DNA of 6,229 nt from Cyanobacteria bacterium OH_CDB_58. Its GTDB lineage: Bacteria > Cyanobacteriota > Vampirovibrionia > Gastranaerophilales > Gastranaerophilaceae. Positions 1 through 5,686 of the stretch are shown piece after piece. Each line of letters begins with the position of its first letter. Within the stretch, counting starts at the first letter, position 1. The stretch covers positions 1 to 6,229 of the forward strand of contig JAEZLC010000099.1 of assembly GCA_023435965.1 (NCBI GenBank). The letters run 5' to 3'. The notes under the pieces are model-generated. The model was not told the DNA's origin. It made no database searches and was given only the letters and a program-made list of their open reading frames with translations. The translations under genes and the position numbers were made by a program.

Positions 1-248
1 GTCCTGGAGGATGTATAAACGGCGGTGGTCAACCTATCAGCTGTAATGGTAGCAAAATCAAAGAACTTAGAGCTCAGGGTCTATACTTTGATGATGCAAG
101 TTCAGAAGTCAGAAAATCGCACGAAAACCCTGCAATTAAAAAACTTTATGAAGAGCTATTGGGTTCTCCTAACTCTCATAAAGCACACGAACTTCTTCAT
201 ACAACTTATGAGAACAGACTTGAAGGTTCATATAAAGATATAAAATAA
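1..248 (+). CDS. hydA: [FeFe]-hydrogenase catalytic subunit, C-terminal end (5'-truncated by the window)
   Basis: This is the end of an iron-only hydrogenase, which reduces protons to H2 (or oxidises H2) and in fermenters usually disposes of electrons from ferredoxin or NADH in the cytoplasm. The codons run from base 3 to the TAA at 246-248, giving 81 visible residues. They open with PGGCINGGGQP, the third H-cluster signature; bases 1-2 fit the end of a preceding Cys codon. By homology with the Clostridium enzyme, the Cys at 12-14 bridges the [4Fe4S] and 2Fe subclusters. After it come LRAQGLYFDD, RKSHENPAIKKLYEELLG and KAHELLHTTYENR, typical of the iron-hydrogenase small-subunit-like domain that closes the protein. 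Everything upstream (other H-cluster motifs, FeS domains) lies outside, so a monomeric enzyme cannot be told from the catalytic subunit of an electron-bifurcating complex. An overlapping ATG-started frame at 25-243 is only a shadow. Confidence 0.93.
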   Translation, partial: PGGCINGGGQPISCNGSKIKELRAQGLYFDDASSEVRKSHENPAIKKLYEELLGSPNSHKAHELLHTTYENRLEGSYKDIK

Positions 249-265
249 TCTTTATACATAAACAC

Positions 266-298
266 AAAAAGACCAGATTTAACATCTGGTCTTTTTTT
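266..298. terminator. Bidirectional Rho-independent terminator between convergent genes
   Basis: A perfect 13-base-pair stem (AAAAAGACCAGAT, 266-278, with ATCTGGTCTTTTT, 284-296) closes a 5-base loop TTAAC. On the plus strand the stem runs into seven T residues (292-298), 18 bases after the hydrogenase stop. Read on the minus strand, the same hairpin has a GC-containing core followed by five T residues, and it lies 18 bases beyond the stop of the small basic-peptide gene. One element can therefore end both the hydrogenase transcript and the minus-strand cluster. Confidence 0.92.
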
Positions 299-315
299 AG
301 TGGAAAAACTATTTT

Positions 316-423
316 TTAATTATTGTTGCCTCTTCTAGAAAATTTGTTTGTTCTTTTCTTATATTTATTAGCATTCAACTTATTGCGTTCAGCTTTTTCC
401 TTTTTTTGGTTATTTTTAGCCAA
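316..423 (-). CDS. Small, very basic 35-residue protein with a TTG start
   Basis: This short gene starts with TTG at 423-421 and stops with TAA at 318-316. The support is a strong ribosome binding site (AGGAG, minus strand, 434-430) six bases before the TTG, a position 13 bases after the zinc-ribbon stop, and the bidirectional terminator just beyond its own stop. No ATG or GTG is available in frame, and an in-frame TAG lies just upstream of the TTG. The product begins MAKNNQKKEKAERNK and ends KFSRRGNNN. It has 9 Lys, 4 Arg and 9 Asn against 2 Glu, so a net charge near +11. There is no signal peptide, membrane segment or cysteine. The composition suggests nucleic-acid or ribosome binding, but I do not recognise a family. 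It probably shares a transcript with the zinc-ribbon gene. Confidence 0.72.
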   Translation of the reverse strand: MAKNNQKKEKAERNKLNANKYKKRTNKFSRRGNNN

Positions 424-427
424 TTGT

Positions 428-434
428 CTCTCCT
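428..434 (-). promoter_or_regulatory. Ribosome binding site deciding the TTG start of the 35-residue gene
   Basis: The minus strand reads AGGAGAG here, with the AGGAG core six bases from TTG (423-421). It is the best Shine-Dalgarno match in the window, and it is the main reason to accept a TTG-started gene too short for normal gene callers. Confidence 0.75.
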
Positions 435-436
435 AA

Positions 437-736
437 CTATTTTCTGTAGCAGTCTGAGCAATAAACCGGTCTATCACCTTTTGGTTCGAATGGAACTGTT
501 GTTTCGCATCCACAAGCACTACAAGTAACTTTGTACTGAGGTCTGTCAAAAGATCTTCTTGACTGGCCGCCGCCTCTTTGGCTAGAAGCTTTTCTAGCTG
601 AACGACATCCAGGACATCTTTTTGGAGTTGAAAACCCTCTTTGTGAGTAAAATTCTTGATCCTCTGCTGAGAATACAAAAGCTTGACCACAATCAGCACA
701 TGCTAGTTCTTGGTCTTGGAAATTTTGATAATTCAT
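437..736 (-). CDS. Double zinc-ribbon protein (zinc-ribbon plus CxxC-x17-CxxC domain)
   Basis: This is a 99-residue soluble protein with two predicted structural zinc sites. The first uses C13-x2-C16 and C41-x2-C44 (CADCGQAF ... KRCPGCR) and resembles the probable zinc-ribbon family zf-trcl. The second uses C72-x2-C75, then exactly 17 residues, then C93-x2-C96 (CSAC ... RPVYCSDC), which matches the CxxC-x17-CxxC domain; C77 is an extra cysteine. The linker (about 45-68) is rich in Ser, Arg, Gly and Gln and is probably disordered. Small proteins of this type are usually uncharacterised and are suspected of binding nucleic acid or protein. The ATG at 736-734 has only a weak purine-rich GAAAGAAAG upstream. 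A basic 35-residue gene follows after 13 bases, so the two may act together. A frame at 433-699 is a shadow. Confidence 0.88.
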   Translation of the reverse strand: MNYQNFQDQELACADCGQAFVFSAEDQEFYSQRGFSTPKRCPGCRSARKASSQRGGGQSRRSFDRPQYKVTCSACGCETTVPFEPKGDRPVYCSDCYRK

Positions 737-751
737 AAAAACTTTCTTTCA

Positions 752-768
752 AATATTGTAACAATATT
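752..768. promoter_or_regulatory. 17-base palindrome upstream of the zinc-ribbon gene, possible operator
   Basis: AATATTGT-A-ACAATATT is a perfect inverted repeat with 8-base arms around one central base, 15 bases before the start codon. A one-base centre cannot form a hairpin loop, so binding by a dimeric repressor is likelier than an RNA structure. On the minus strand it contains TACAAT (760-755), a fair -10 hexamer; no convincing -35 sits at the right distance. A regulator bound here would cover the promoter. AT-rich sequence makes chance palindromes commoner. Confidence 0.4.
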
Positions 769-816
769 ACTATCACATAAATAAGAGAAAAAGTCTACGA
801 ATTTTTTAAAGAATTA

Positions 817-2097
817 TCATAACTTATAGTATCCGATATATGGGGTGAGATTTTTGTCGGACTTCTTGTTCGGGTATGTCTTCAAATAACTTAAAAGAGA
901 AGCTTTTGCTTGCTCGTGCTGATTGGTTTTATAGTAAATATGCATAAGATTACCCATGGCTTTAGAATCCGATGGTTCAATTGAAAGTGCTGTTTTTACT
1001 GCCCCCAACGCATCTTGATAATTATTCAATTTCAAATATGCAGCAGACATGTTTATGTACAACGATGCATCTTTAGAATTTAATTTTACTGCCTTTTGAT
1101 AAGAGGATATTGCCTGTTGATATTGACCTGCCTGATAATGAGAATTCCCTAAATCGATCCAAGACTGAGGATTAGAAGGAACTTTTGATGCAAAATCTTT
1201 AAACTCATTTACCTTCGCTCCACTAAGAGTATTTTGATCGTAGGTTTGATAACTTTTATAGAGTTTTATAGCAGTATTTACATCACGTTGAGAAAGGCTT
1301 GTCACTACATTTCTACTTGCTGTTGCCATAACGTCATTAGGATTTGTACTATGCCCTAACAGACCAATTGAATGACCTATCTCGTGAAGCAAAGTTGCAT
1401 AAAGAACATCTGAGGGGATTTTCTGTCCGTTAGGAGCCACTGTCAAAATTTTAATATTGGCTGATGAAATATACTTTCCCGAAAACTCATAATGACAATT
1501 ACCCGCCTGAAAAGTTTTATCAAAAGAGTCTTTATTTAATTTATCTACAAAAGATACATGGACTTTTGCATATGATGGATTTTCAACAAATACAAAGGTT
1601 ATTACTTGAGAAGTTTTCTTCTCCCATTCTGAAAAGGCTTTTTTAGCAAGGGCTTGATTTATGTTTGGTGCAACATATACCTTAACTGCACTTGGTGGCC
1701 ATCTGTACAAAATACCATTTCTGTACATGTTTTTTATGTAATCCTGATCCTGATGTTTTAATGCCAGAGACGGGTCCGAAGAAAGTTTTTCTTCAAGTGA
1801 TTTTAACCCTATTCTTGCATACTTGGCTTCCTGAGACTCAGGAGACTGTGAAATAATTTTTTTGTAATTTGTTCTTGCAAGATCTACTTCTCCATTTTTA
1901 ATCAATGCAAGGCAATACCAGTATCTGATATTAACACTATTAGGATATTGAGCAGAAGCCGTATATAGATATGACAAAGATTCTTTGTACTGCCCATTAT
2001 TATAAGCAGAAACTCCGGATTTAAAATAATCCAAGGCGAATGCAACTTGGGATAAAACTAAAATTAAAAATAAAGAGATTATTGTTTTATTTTTCAT
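817..2097 (-). CDS. Exported TPR-matrixin-TPR protein, predicted zinc metalloprotease
   Basis: This is a 426-residue predicted extracytoplasmic protease. It begins with a signal peptide (MKNKT, hydrophobic 6-20, likely cleavage after AFA at about 21). Residues 24-105 form TPR-like helices. Residues 125-285 look like a matrixin (M10-type) catalytic domain: a RWPPSAVKVYV entry strand at 132-142, the zinc site HEIGHSIGLLGH at 238-249 (HExxHxxGxxH, ligands H238, H242, H249, general base E239) and a Met-turn DVMAT with M257. Three further TPR units follow at about 307-340, 341-374 and 375-408. I see no cysteine-switch propeptide. The fold implies peptide-bond cleavage, with the TPRs binding partners or substrate. 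The ATG at 2097-2095 has no clear ribosome binding site, so translation may be coupled to the methyltransferase ending 24 bases upstream. The substrate is unknown. Confidence 0.9.
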   Translation of the reverse strand: MKNKTIISLFLILVLSQVAFALDYFKSGVSAYNNGQYKESLSYLYTASAQYPNSVNIRYWYCLALIKNGEVDLARTNYKKIISQSPESQEAKYARIGLKSLEEKLSSDPSLALKHQDQDYIKNMYRNGILYRWPPSAVKVYVAPNINQALAKKAFSEWEKKTSQVITFVFVENPSYAKVHVSFVDKLNKDSFDKTFQAGNCHYEFSGKYISSANIKILTVAPNGQKIPSDVLYATLLHEIGHSIGLLGHSTNPNDVMATASRNVVTSLSQRDVNTAIKLYKSYQTYDQNTLSGAKVNEFKDFASKVPSNPQSWIDLGNSHYQAGQYQQAISSYQKAVKLNSKDASLYINMSAAYLKLNNYQDALGAVKTALSIEPSDSKAMGNLMHIYYKTNQHEQAKASLLSYLKTYPNKKSDKNLTPYIGYYKL

Positions 2098-2121
2098 TTT
2101 ATTTCGAATCAGCTAATACAT

Positions 2122-3000
2122 TTATACTTTTTGGAAAATATAAATATATTCATGTTTAAATATGTAAAATCCGCCATTTAGAGCTCTATATCTCCACAGA
2201 TTGGCAGTCTTGCCTTTAGCTCGCTCGTTTCCTTCGATATTTTTAACTATTATAGCTTTAGTTATAAATCCTAATTCGTTCATTTTTCTTGCACACTCTG
2301 AAGCGAGCGGATATATTTGACCGTTTGCGTACTTATCTCCGATAATTAAAGCGGCAAATCTGCCTTTTTCTAATAAATCATAGCCGTTTTTAGCAACGCT
2401 TCCAAACAAATCATAAAACTTTTCCGTAGAATCGCAATTAGAAAGGTCTTCTTCTCTCTCAGAAAATTTGATAATATTATCATATGGCGGGTGAAGAACT
2501 AAAAACTGAGCTTTTTCTTTTCCTAAAATGTCAAGCCTGGCTTGAATTTTATCTTTAGCCAATTTAGAAGCACTATCTGCACATATTATGTTAGCCTCAA
2601 GAACCAGTTGTTTTGGCGTAAATTTCTCACTGATTTGCTCAGCCAACTCAGGCTTAAGCTCAACTCCAATACATCTTCTCTCCATGTTAATTGCTTCGAT
2701 TGCTGAAGTTCCTGAACCTAAGAACAAATCTAACACGATATCGTTCTTCTTAGTGAACCTTTCATACAATTGCTGAGCAATCTGAGGGATATAATTACCA
2801 TGATATTCGTTAGAGTGCCCGTTTGCTCTGTCACGAGAATCAAATTCCCACCACGTATCGGTTTTAATATGAGAATAATCTTTCCAACTGTTTAAATCGA
2901 TATCGCTATAAGGTTTCGTAAGAACCTTAGGTTTTTCAACAACCTTTAACTCAGGCTGCTGAAAGCTCTCTTTAAGCTTTTTATTGCTAACTCTTGCCAT
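2122..3000 (-). CDS. DNA methyltransferase (N6-adenine/N4-cytosine type) with HPPY motif
   Basis: This 292-residue protein is predicted to transfer methyl from S-adenosylmethionine to an amino group on a DNA base. The SAM-binding motif I is DLFLGSGTS at 91-99, preceded by a motif X-like helix (YIPQIAQQLYERF, 70-82) and followed by the acidic strand IGVELKP (111-117). The catalytic motif IV is HPPY at 170-173 in LVLHPPYDNIIKFS. The C-terminus, with GRFAALIIGDKY (213-224) and HEYIYIFQK (283-291), also fits the N6/N4 methylase family. The order X-I-IV is permuted relative to beta-class enzymes, and no large target-recognition domain is visible. His in place of the usual Asp, Asn or Ser of motif IV makes the modified base uncertain. 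The ATG at 3000 has GGGGA five bases upstream. No restriction endonuclease gene is adjacent, so it may be an orphan methylase. Confidence 0.87.
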   Translation of the reverse strand: MARVSNKKLKESFQQPELKVVEKPKVLTKPYSDIDLNSWKDYSHIKTDTWWEFDSRDRANGHSNEYHGNYIPQIAQQLYERFTKKNDIVLDLFLGSGTSAIEAINMERRCIGVELKPELAEQISEKFTPKQLVLEANIICADSASKLAKDKIQARLDILGKEKAQFLVLHPPYDNIIKFSEREEDLSNCDSTEKFYDLFGSVAKNGYDLLEKGRFAALIIGDKYANGQIYPLASECARKMNELGFITKAIIVKNIEGNERAKGKTANLWRYRALNGGFYIFKHEYIYIFQKV

Positions 3001-3033
3001 AATTCCCCAAATTTTTATTACATCTATTTGTTT

Positions 3034-3055
3034 AGTATATAGAAATATTCTATAT
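3034..3055 (-). promoter_or_regulatory. Possible promoter and overlapping operator for the methyltransferase gene
   Basis: In the 81-base gap before the methyltransferase, the minus strand has TATACT (3039-3034), a good -10 hexamer about 34 bases from the ATG. The -35 is weak (TTTCGA, 16 bases upstream). An inverted repeat ATATAGAA-ATA-TTCTATAT (3037-3055) overlaps the -10 and the spacer, where a repressor would block polymerase. No T tract follows the repeat, so it is unlikely to be the terminator of the hydrolase gene. Confidence 0.4.
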
Positions 3056-3081
3056 TCGAAATCATTACAATAGATGAATTT

Positions 3082-3978
3082 CTATTTCGTTGTGGCTTTC
3101 GCATTATATTGTTTAACAACCCAATTTACAATATCAACACTCATAGATGGATTCACCTTAAGCATAAGCATTCCAATCCCACCATGAGGATACGACTTTA
3201 CTTCAAATTTGCCTTGTGCAAATCGCTTGATATAATTGACCTGCTTAATCGAATATTCATCTTTGCTGCTCACACCTACAAAGATAGGAGTAGAACCCAA
3301 GTTGGCTAAGGCTATAGGGATATAAAGCCCCTTAAATTTAGTCGAAGGCGAAATCAGAACCATTGCCGCCGGTTTAACTTTCAATTTATCGGCGACCAAA
3401 ACGGCCGTATTTGCACCAATATCAGCACCAATTATTGCAAAATTTGTGGCTGACACATTTTTGTAATTCTCACTGACATACACAAGAAGACTCAAGATAT
3501 CTGTGGGATAATCCATATAACTTTTATCTGACATATAAAGCCAATGTTTTTTCCTAAAATTTTTGTCGTATATACTCGCTCCATGTCCTCTGAAGTCAAC
3601 AGCCAAGACTGCAAATCCTGCCTGGTTAAACAATGTTGGCATATTGCCCCAATATTTGCTTGAATATCCGATAGAGTGGAGAAGTACCACCAATGGATAC
3701 TTGGCTCTTTTCTCTTTCGGAAGGGACAATTTCCCATGGATCAAGAAACCGTCTTTTGTTTCAAATTCAATTTCAACATCTGCTTTAGAAGATTTTTTAC
3801 TAACCCCAGCTGCATAAACTGTCGTTATCGAATTAAAACCTAAAACTAAAATCAAAAAACACGACAAAATGATTCTTCTTATATAAGAAAAACCCGCATT
3901 TTTGCCTGTCAATGAGTTACAGGCCTGTTCTATTTCTTGAGACAGGCAAGATTCATTATTATTTCCACTTCTCTTCAT
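3082..3978 (-). CDS. Alpha/beta-hydrolase-fold protein, exported or membrane-anchored, atypical catalytic residues
   Basis: This is a 298-residue protein counted from the ATG at 3978-3976, chosen because AGG lies seven bases upstream and it follows the GAF/HD stop by 35 bases. A longer GTG-started frame (4059) would overlap that gene by 46 bases. Residues 34-56 (RR, then a hydrophobic run ending VYAAG) form a signal peptide or membrane anchor after a polar 33-residue tail. The hydrolase fold follows: LVVLLHSIG with the oxyanion-region H101, AVDFRGHG (126-133), the nucleophile elbow IIGADIGAN (182-190), GVSSKDEY with the expected acid D240, and YPHGGIGML near 263. The elbow, normally GxSxG, has Asp186 where Ser is expected, and Ile268 sits where the catalytic His of the usual HG motif aligns; H265 is three residues away. 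It may be a non-enzymatic or altered family member. Substrate unknown. Confidence 0.85.
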   Translation of the reverse strand: MKRSGNNNESCLSQEIEQACNSLTGKNAGFSYIRRIILSCFLILVLGFNSITTVYAAGVSKKSSKADVEIEFETKDGFLIHGKLSLPKEKRAKYPLVVLLHSIGYSSKYWGNMPTLFNQAGFAVLAVDFRGHGASIYDKNFRKKHWLYMSDKSYMDYPTDILSLLVYVSENYKNVSATNFAIIGADIGANTAVLVADKLKVKPAAMVLISPSTKFKGLYIPIALANLGSTPIFVGVSSKDEYSIKQVNYIKRFAQGKFEVKSYPHGGIGMLMLKVNPSMSVDIVNWVVKQYNAKATTK

Positions 3979-4013
3979 AATTGTGCCTATTATTTGGTAT
4001 TCTTTCTCTCTTG

Positions 4014-5381
4014 TTATTTTTTTATGTTCACAAGTGCATCCACAATCACAGGATCCCACTTGATTTGTGACTCTTCTTTAATTATTTCTAATGCTTTTTC
4101 TACCGGCATTGCTTCTCTGAAGGAACGATCAGAAACTAGTGCGCTATAAGCATCAGCAACGGCAATAATTCTTGAACCTAAAGGAATACTGTAGCCTTTT
4201 AAGCCCTCCGGCTCTCCTCTGCCATCCCATCTTTCCTTGTGATAATGAATATAAGGGATAACTTCAGAAAGGAAATTTATACTCATAAGAAGATTTACAC
4301 CGACATTGGGGTGGTTTTGCAACTGCTCCCAATCTTCTTTTGAAAGCTTCTCTTTTTTGTTAAACAATTCTTCTGGAAGAGTAATTTTTCCTATGTTTCT
4401 CAGAAGTGCTGCGTAGTATATCAAATCTTTTGTCTTCTCATTCAATTCAATATAAGTTGAAAGTTCTCTTGCCAAGTCTGCAACATCTTGAGAGTGATTA
4501 TTCTTAAATTGGCTCTTCGCATCAACCGCTCTTGCAAGGTTTTCCACGAATAACTGTTGCTCGTCTCCAAGGTCTCCGATTAAAGAAGTAAGCTCTGCAC
4601 GGTTTTGTTGCAATTGCAACAGAGAAACGTCTTCGCTTTCGATTAACCTTGCTGTTTCTTCAGTAAGCTTCTGAAGAGTCATTGAAGTAGCAAACAATTT
4701 AGAAGTAACTTCAATAAGTTCTATAAACTCAGGAGTCAATGCCTTATCAGTATAATTCTGAATAACAATAACACCGACAGTCTCCACATTGTTGTGCATA
4801 GGTACTGCAACGTAGTATGAAGCTTTATTTTCATTAAGTTTAGCTATCGGCTTAAATTCATCATTAGCAGAACAATTATTCACCTCTACTGTTTTTTGCG
4901 TGCTATAAGCTTTTGAAACCAATGTCTTTTCTGCAAGTTTATATCCGATGTTATGAGAATAAATGTCATCATTGAAATTTAAAGACGAGCCGACAAGAAC
5001 CAAGTCGTTTCCTTCTCTGTCCAAACCTTTTGCGTTGTCTTTTGAAAGAAACACATGACATGCGTCAATCTCTAGCATCTGTCTTATGGTTTTTGCGATT
5101 GAATTGTATATAACGTAGTCTTCTTTGTTGTTGAACCCAAGAATACTAAGGGTATTATCTATAGAATATATTGAGATAAGCTCTTTTAACTGGTTCTTCA
5201 AGCTCTGAGTCTTATCCACAGGCTTGTGGCCAATTTTTTGAGCCAAATCATCAGATATAAGGTGTTCGGCTAAAAAATCACCTAAGTTTAAAGCAAAAAT
5301 CTCTTCTAAAGGGTCAGAATCCATTAAATCCGCACTGCGTGAAAATAGAGATACCCCTTGTTCTAATTTTTCTTCTTTCAT
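4014..5381 (-). CDS. GAF domain protein with degenerate HD-GYP domain
   Basis: This 455-residue cytoplasmic signalling protein starts at ATG 5381, with AGGA six bases upstream. Residues 1-85 are helical and unassigned. Residues 88-235 form a GAF sensor domain (strands around FLSKD, LVLVGSSL, YYVAVPM and VGVIVIQN), which usually binds a small ligand. A coiled-coil-like helix (232-290) leads to an HD-GYP-type domain (about 277-455). Intact members hydrolyse cyclic di-GMP using HD and HHExxDGxGYP motifs. Here H296, H357 (NHP) and H381 remain, as do DG (386-387) and ADAYSALVSDR (409-419). But the HD pair is Arg328-Asn329 (LLRNIGK), the second His of HHE is Lys382, and GYP is GEP (389-391). Most metal ligands are therefore lost, and I infer that it binds or signals rather than hydrolyses. 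It appears to be first in an operon with the hydrolase-fold gene. Confidence 0.9.
   Translation of the reverse strand: MKEEKLEQGVSLFSRSADLMDSDPLEEIFALNLGDFLAEHLISDDLAQKIGHKPVDKTQSLKNQLKELISIYSIDNTLSILGFNNKEDYVIYNSIAKTIRQMLEIDACHVFLSKDNAKGLDREGNDLVLVGSSLNFNDDIYSHNIGYKLAEKTLVSKAYSTQKTVEVNNCSANDEFKPIAKLNENKASYYVAVPMHNNVETVGVIVIQNYTDKALTPEFIELIEVTSKLFATSMTLQKLTEETARLIESEDVSLLQLQQNRAELTSLIGDLGDEQQLFVENLARAVDAKSQFKNNHSQDVADLARELSTYIELNEKTKDLIYYAALLRNIGKITLPEELFNKKEKLSKEDWEQLQNHPNVGVNLLMSINFLSEVIPYIHYHKERWDGRGEPEGLKGYSIPLGSRIIAVADAYSALVSDRSFREAMPVEKALEIIKEESQIKWDPVIVDALVNIKK
4017..4023 (-). other. A-AAA-AAA slippery heptamer at the end of the GAF/HD gene
   Basis: On the minus strand the last codons of the GAF/HD gene read ATA AAA AAA TAA. 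The seven A residues lie in the X-XXY-YYZ phase that favours -1 slippage, directly before the stop. The -1 frame is the hydrolase frame, open through ITREKEYQIIGTI to its ATG at 3978. A slip would give a GAF/HD-hydrolase fusion of about 770 residues. I see no strong downstream hairpin and only a weak GGA upstream as stimulators, so function is speculative. Confidence 0.3.
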
Positions 5382-5468
5382 GTGTCTTCCTATTTTGTTC
5401 TTCTCTTTTATCTAATCCTTGTTTTATTCAGGATTTGGGTGAAATTTTAAGAATTTAAAAAACCTCAC

Positions 5469-5501
5469 TTTAAACTTATCGGCACATGTGAATTTAAACT
5501 T
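5469..5501. repeat. Pair of TTTAAACTT direct repeats around a CACATGTG palindrome
   Basis: Two copies of TTTAAACTT start 24 bases apart (5469 and 5493), with the 8-base palindrome CACATGTG (5483-5490) between them. The arrangement resembles paired sites for a DNA-binding protein in a divergent promoter region. Motifs this AT-rich can arise by chance. Confidence 0.3.
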
Positions 5502-5572
5502 TGATGTTATTTACAAAACTTTATACTTTAGTTGTAGATTAAACATATAAAAGTCTGGAAATTAACCATTAT

Positions 5573-5578
5573 TATAAT
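5573..5578 (+). promoter_or_regulatory. Consensus -10 hexamer TATAAT, candidate promoter of the rightward gene
   Basis: A perfect TATAAT lies 115 bases before the start codon of the 172-residue gene. No good -35 is found 16-18 bases upstream and there is no TGn extension, so this is only a candidate. If used, it would give a leader of about 105-110 bases. Confidence 0.3.
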
Positions 5579-5681
5579 TAAAGACATTTATATAGAAATT
5601 TTGTAAACAAATGTAACAACATCATACAAAAGACTTAAGATTTCTACTCATTGTTCCGATATATAAAACATAAGTAATAAC

Positions 5682-5686
5682 GGGAA
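5682..5686 (+). promoter_or_regulatory. Ribosome binding site choosing ATG 5693 over ATG 5687
   Basis: GGGAA lies directly against the first ATG (5687), too close to serve it, but is six bases from the second in-frame ATG (5693). The second ATG is therefore the likelier start. Confidence 0.5.

Noticed and set aside
25..243. 72-residue plus-strand frame starting with ATG or an alternative start
   Set aside because: It overlaps the hydrogenase frame, whose PGGCINGGGQP and SHENP motifs are unmistakable.
433..699. 88-residue minus-strand frame inside the zinc-ribbon gene
   Set aside because: It is out of frame with the paired CxxC motifs and has no domain of its own.
3109..3817. Several 66-84-residue frames on both strands within the hydrolase gene
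   Set aside because: All are shadows of the hydrolase frame, with no motif or ribosome binding site.
3979..4059. Longer GTG-started version of the hydrolase gene with a Cys-rich N-terminus (CDCGCTC)
   Set aside because: The extra residues overlap the end of the GAF/HD gene by 46 bases in another frame, and a better-placed ATG with AGG upstream lies at 3978. It is only meaningful if frameshifting occurs.
2122..4059. Restriction-modification or defence island reading of the methyltransferase and its neighbours
   Set aside because: No nuclease, helicase, toxin or specificity subunit is present. The neighbours are a hydrolase-fold protein and a protease with no known defence association.
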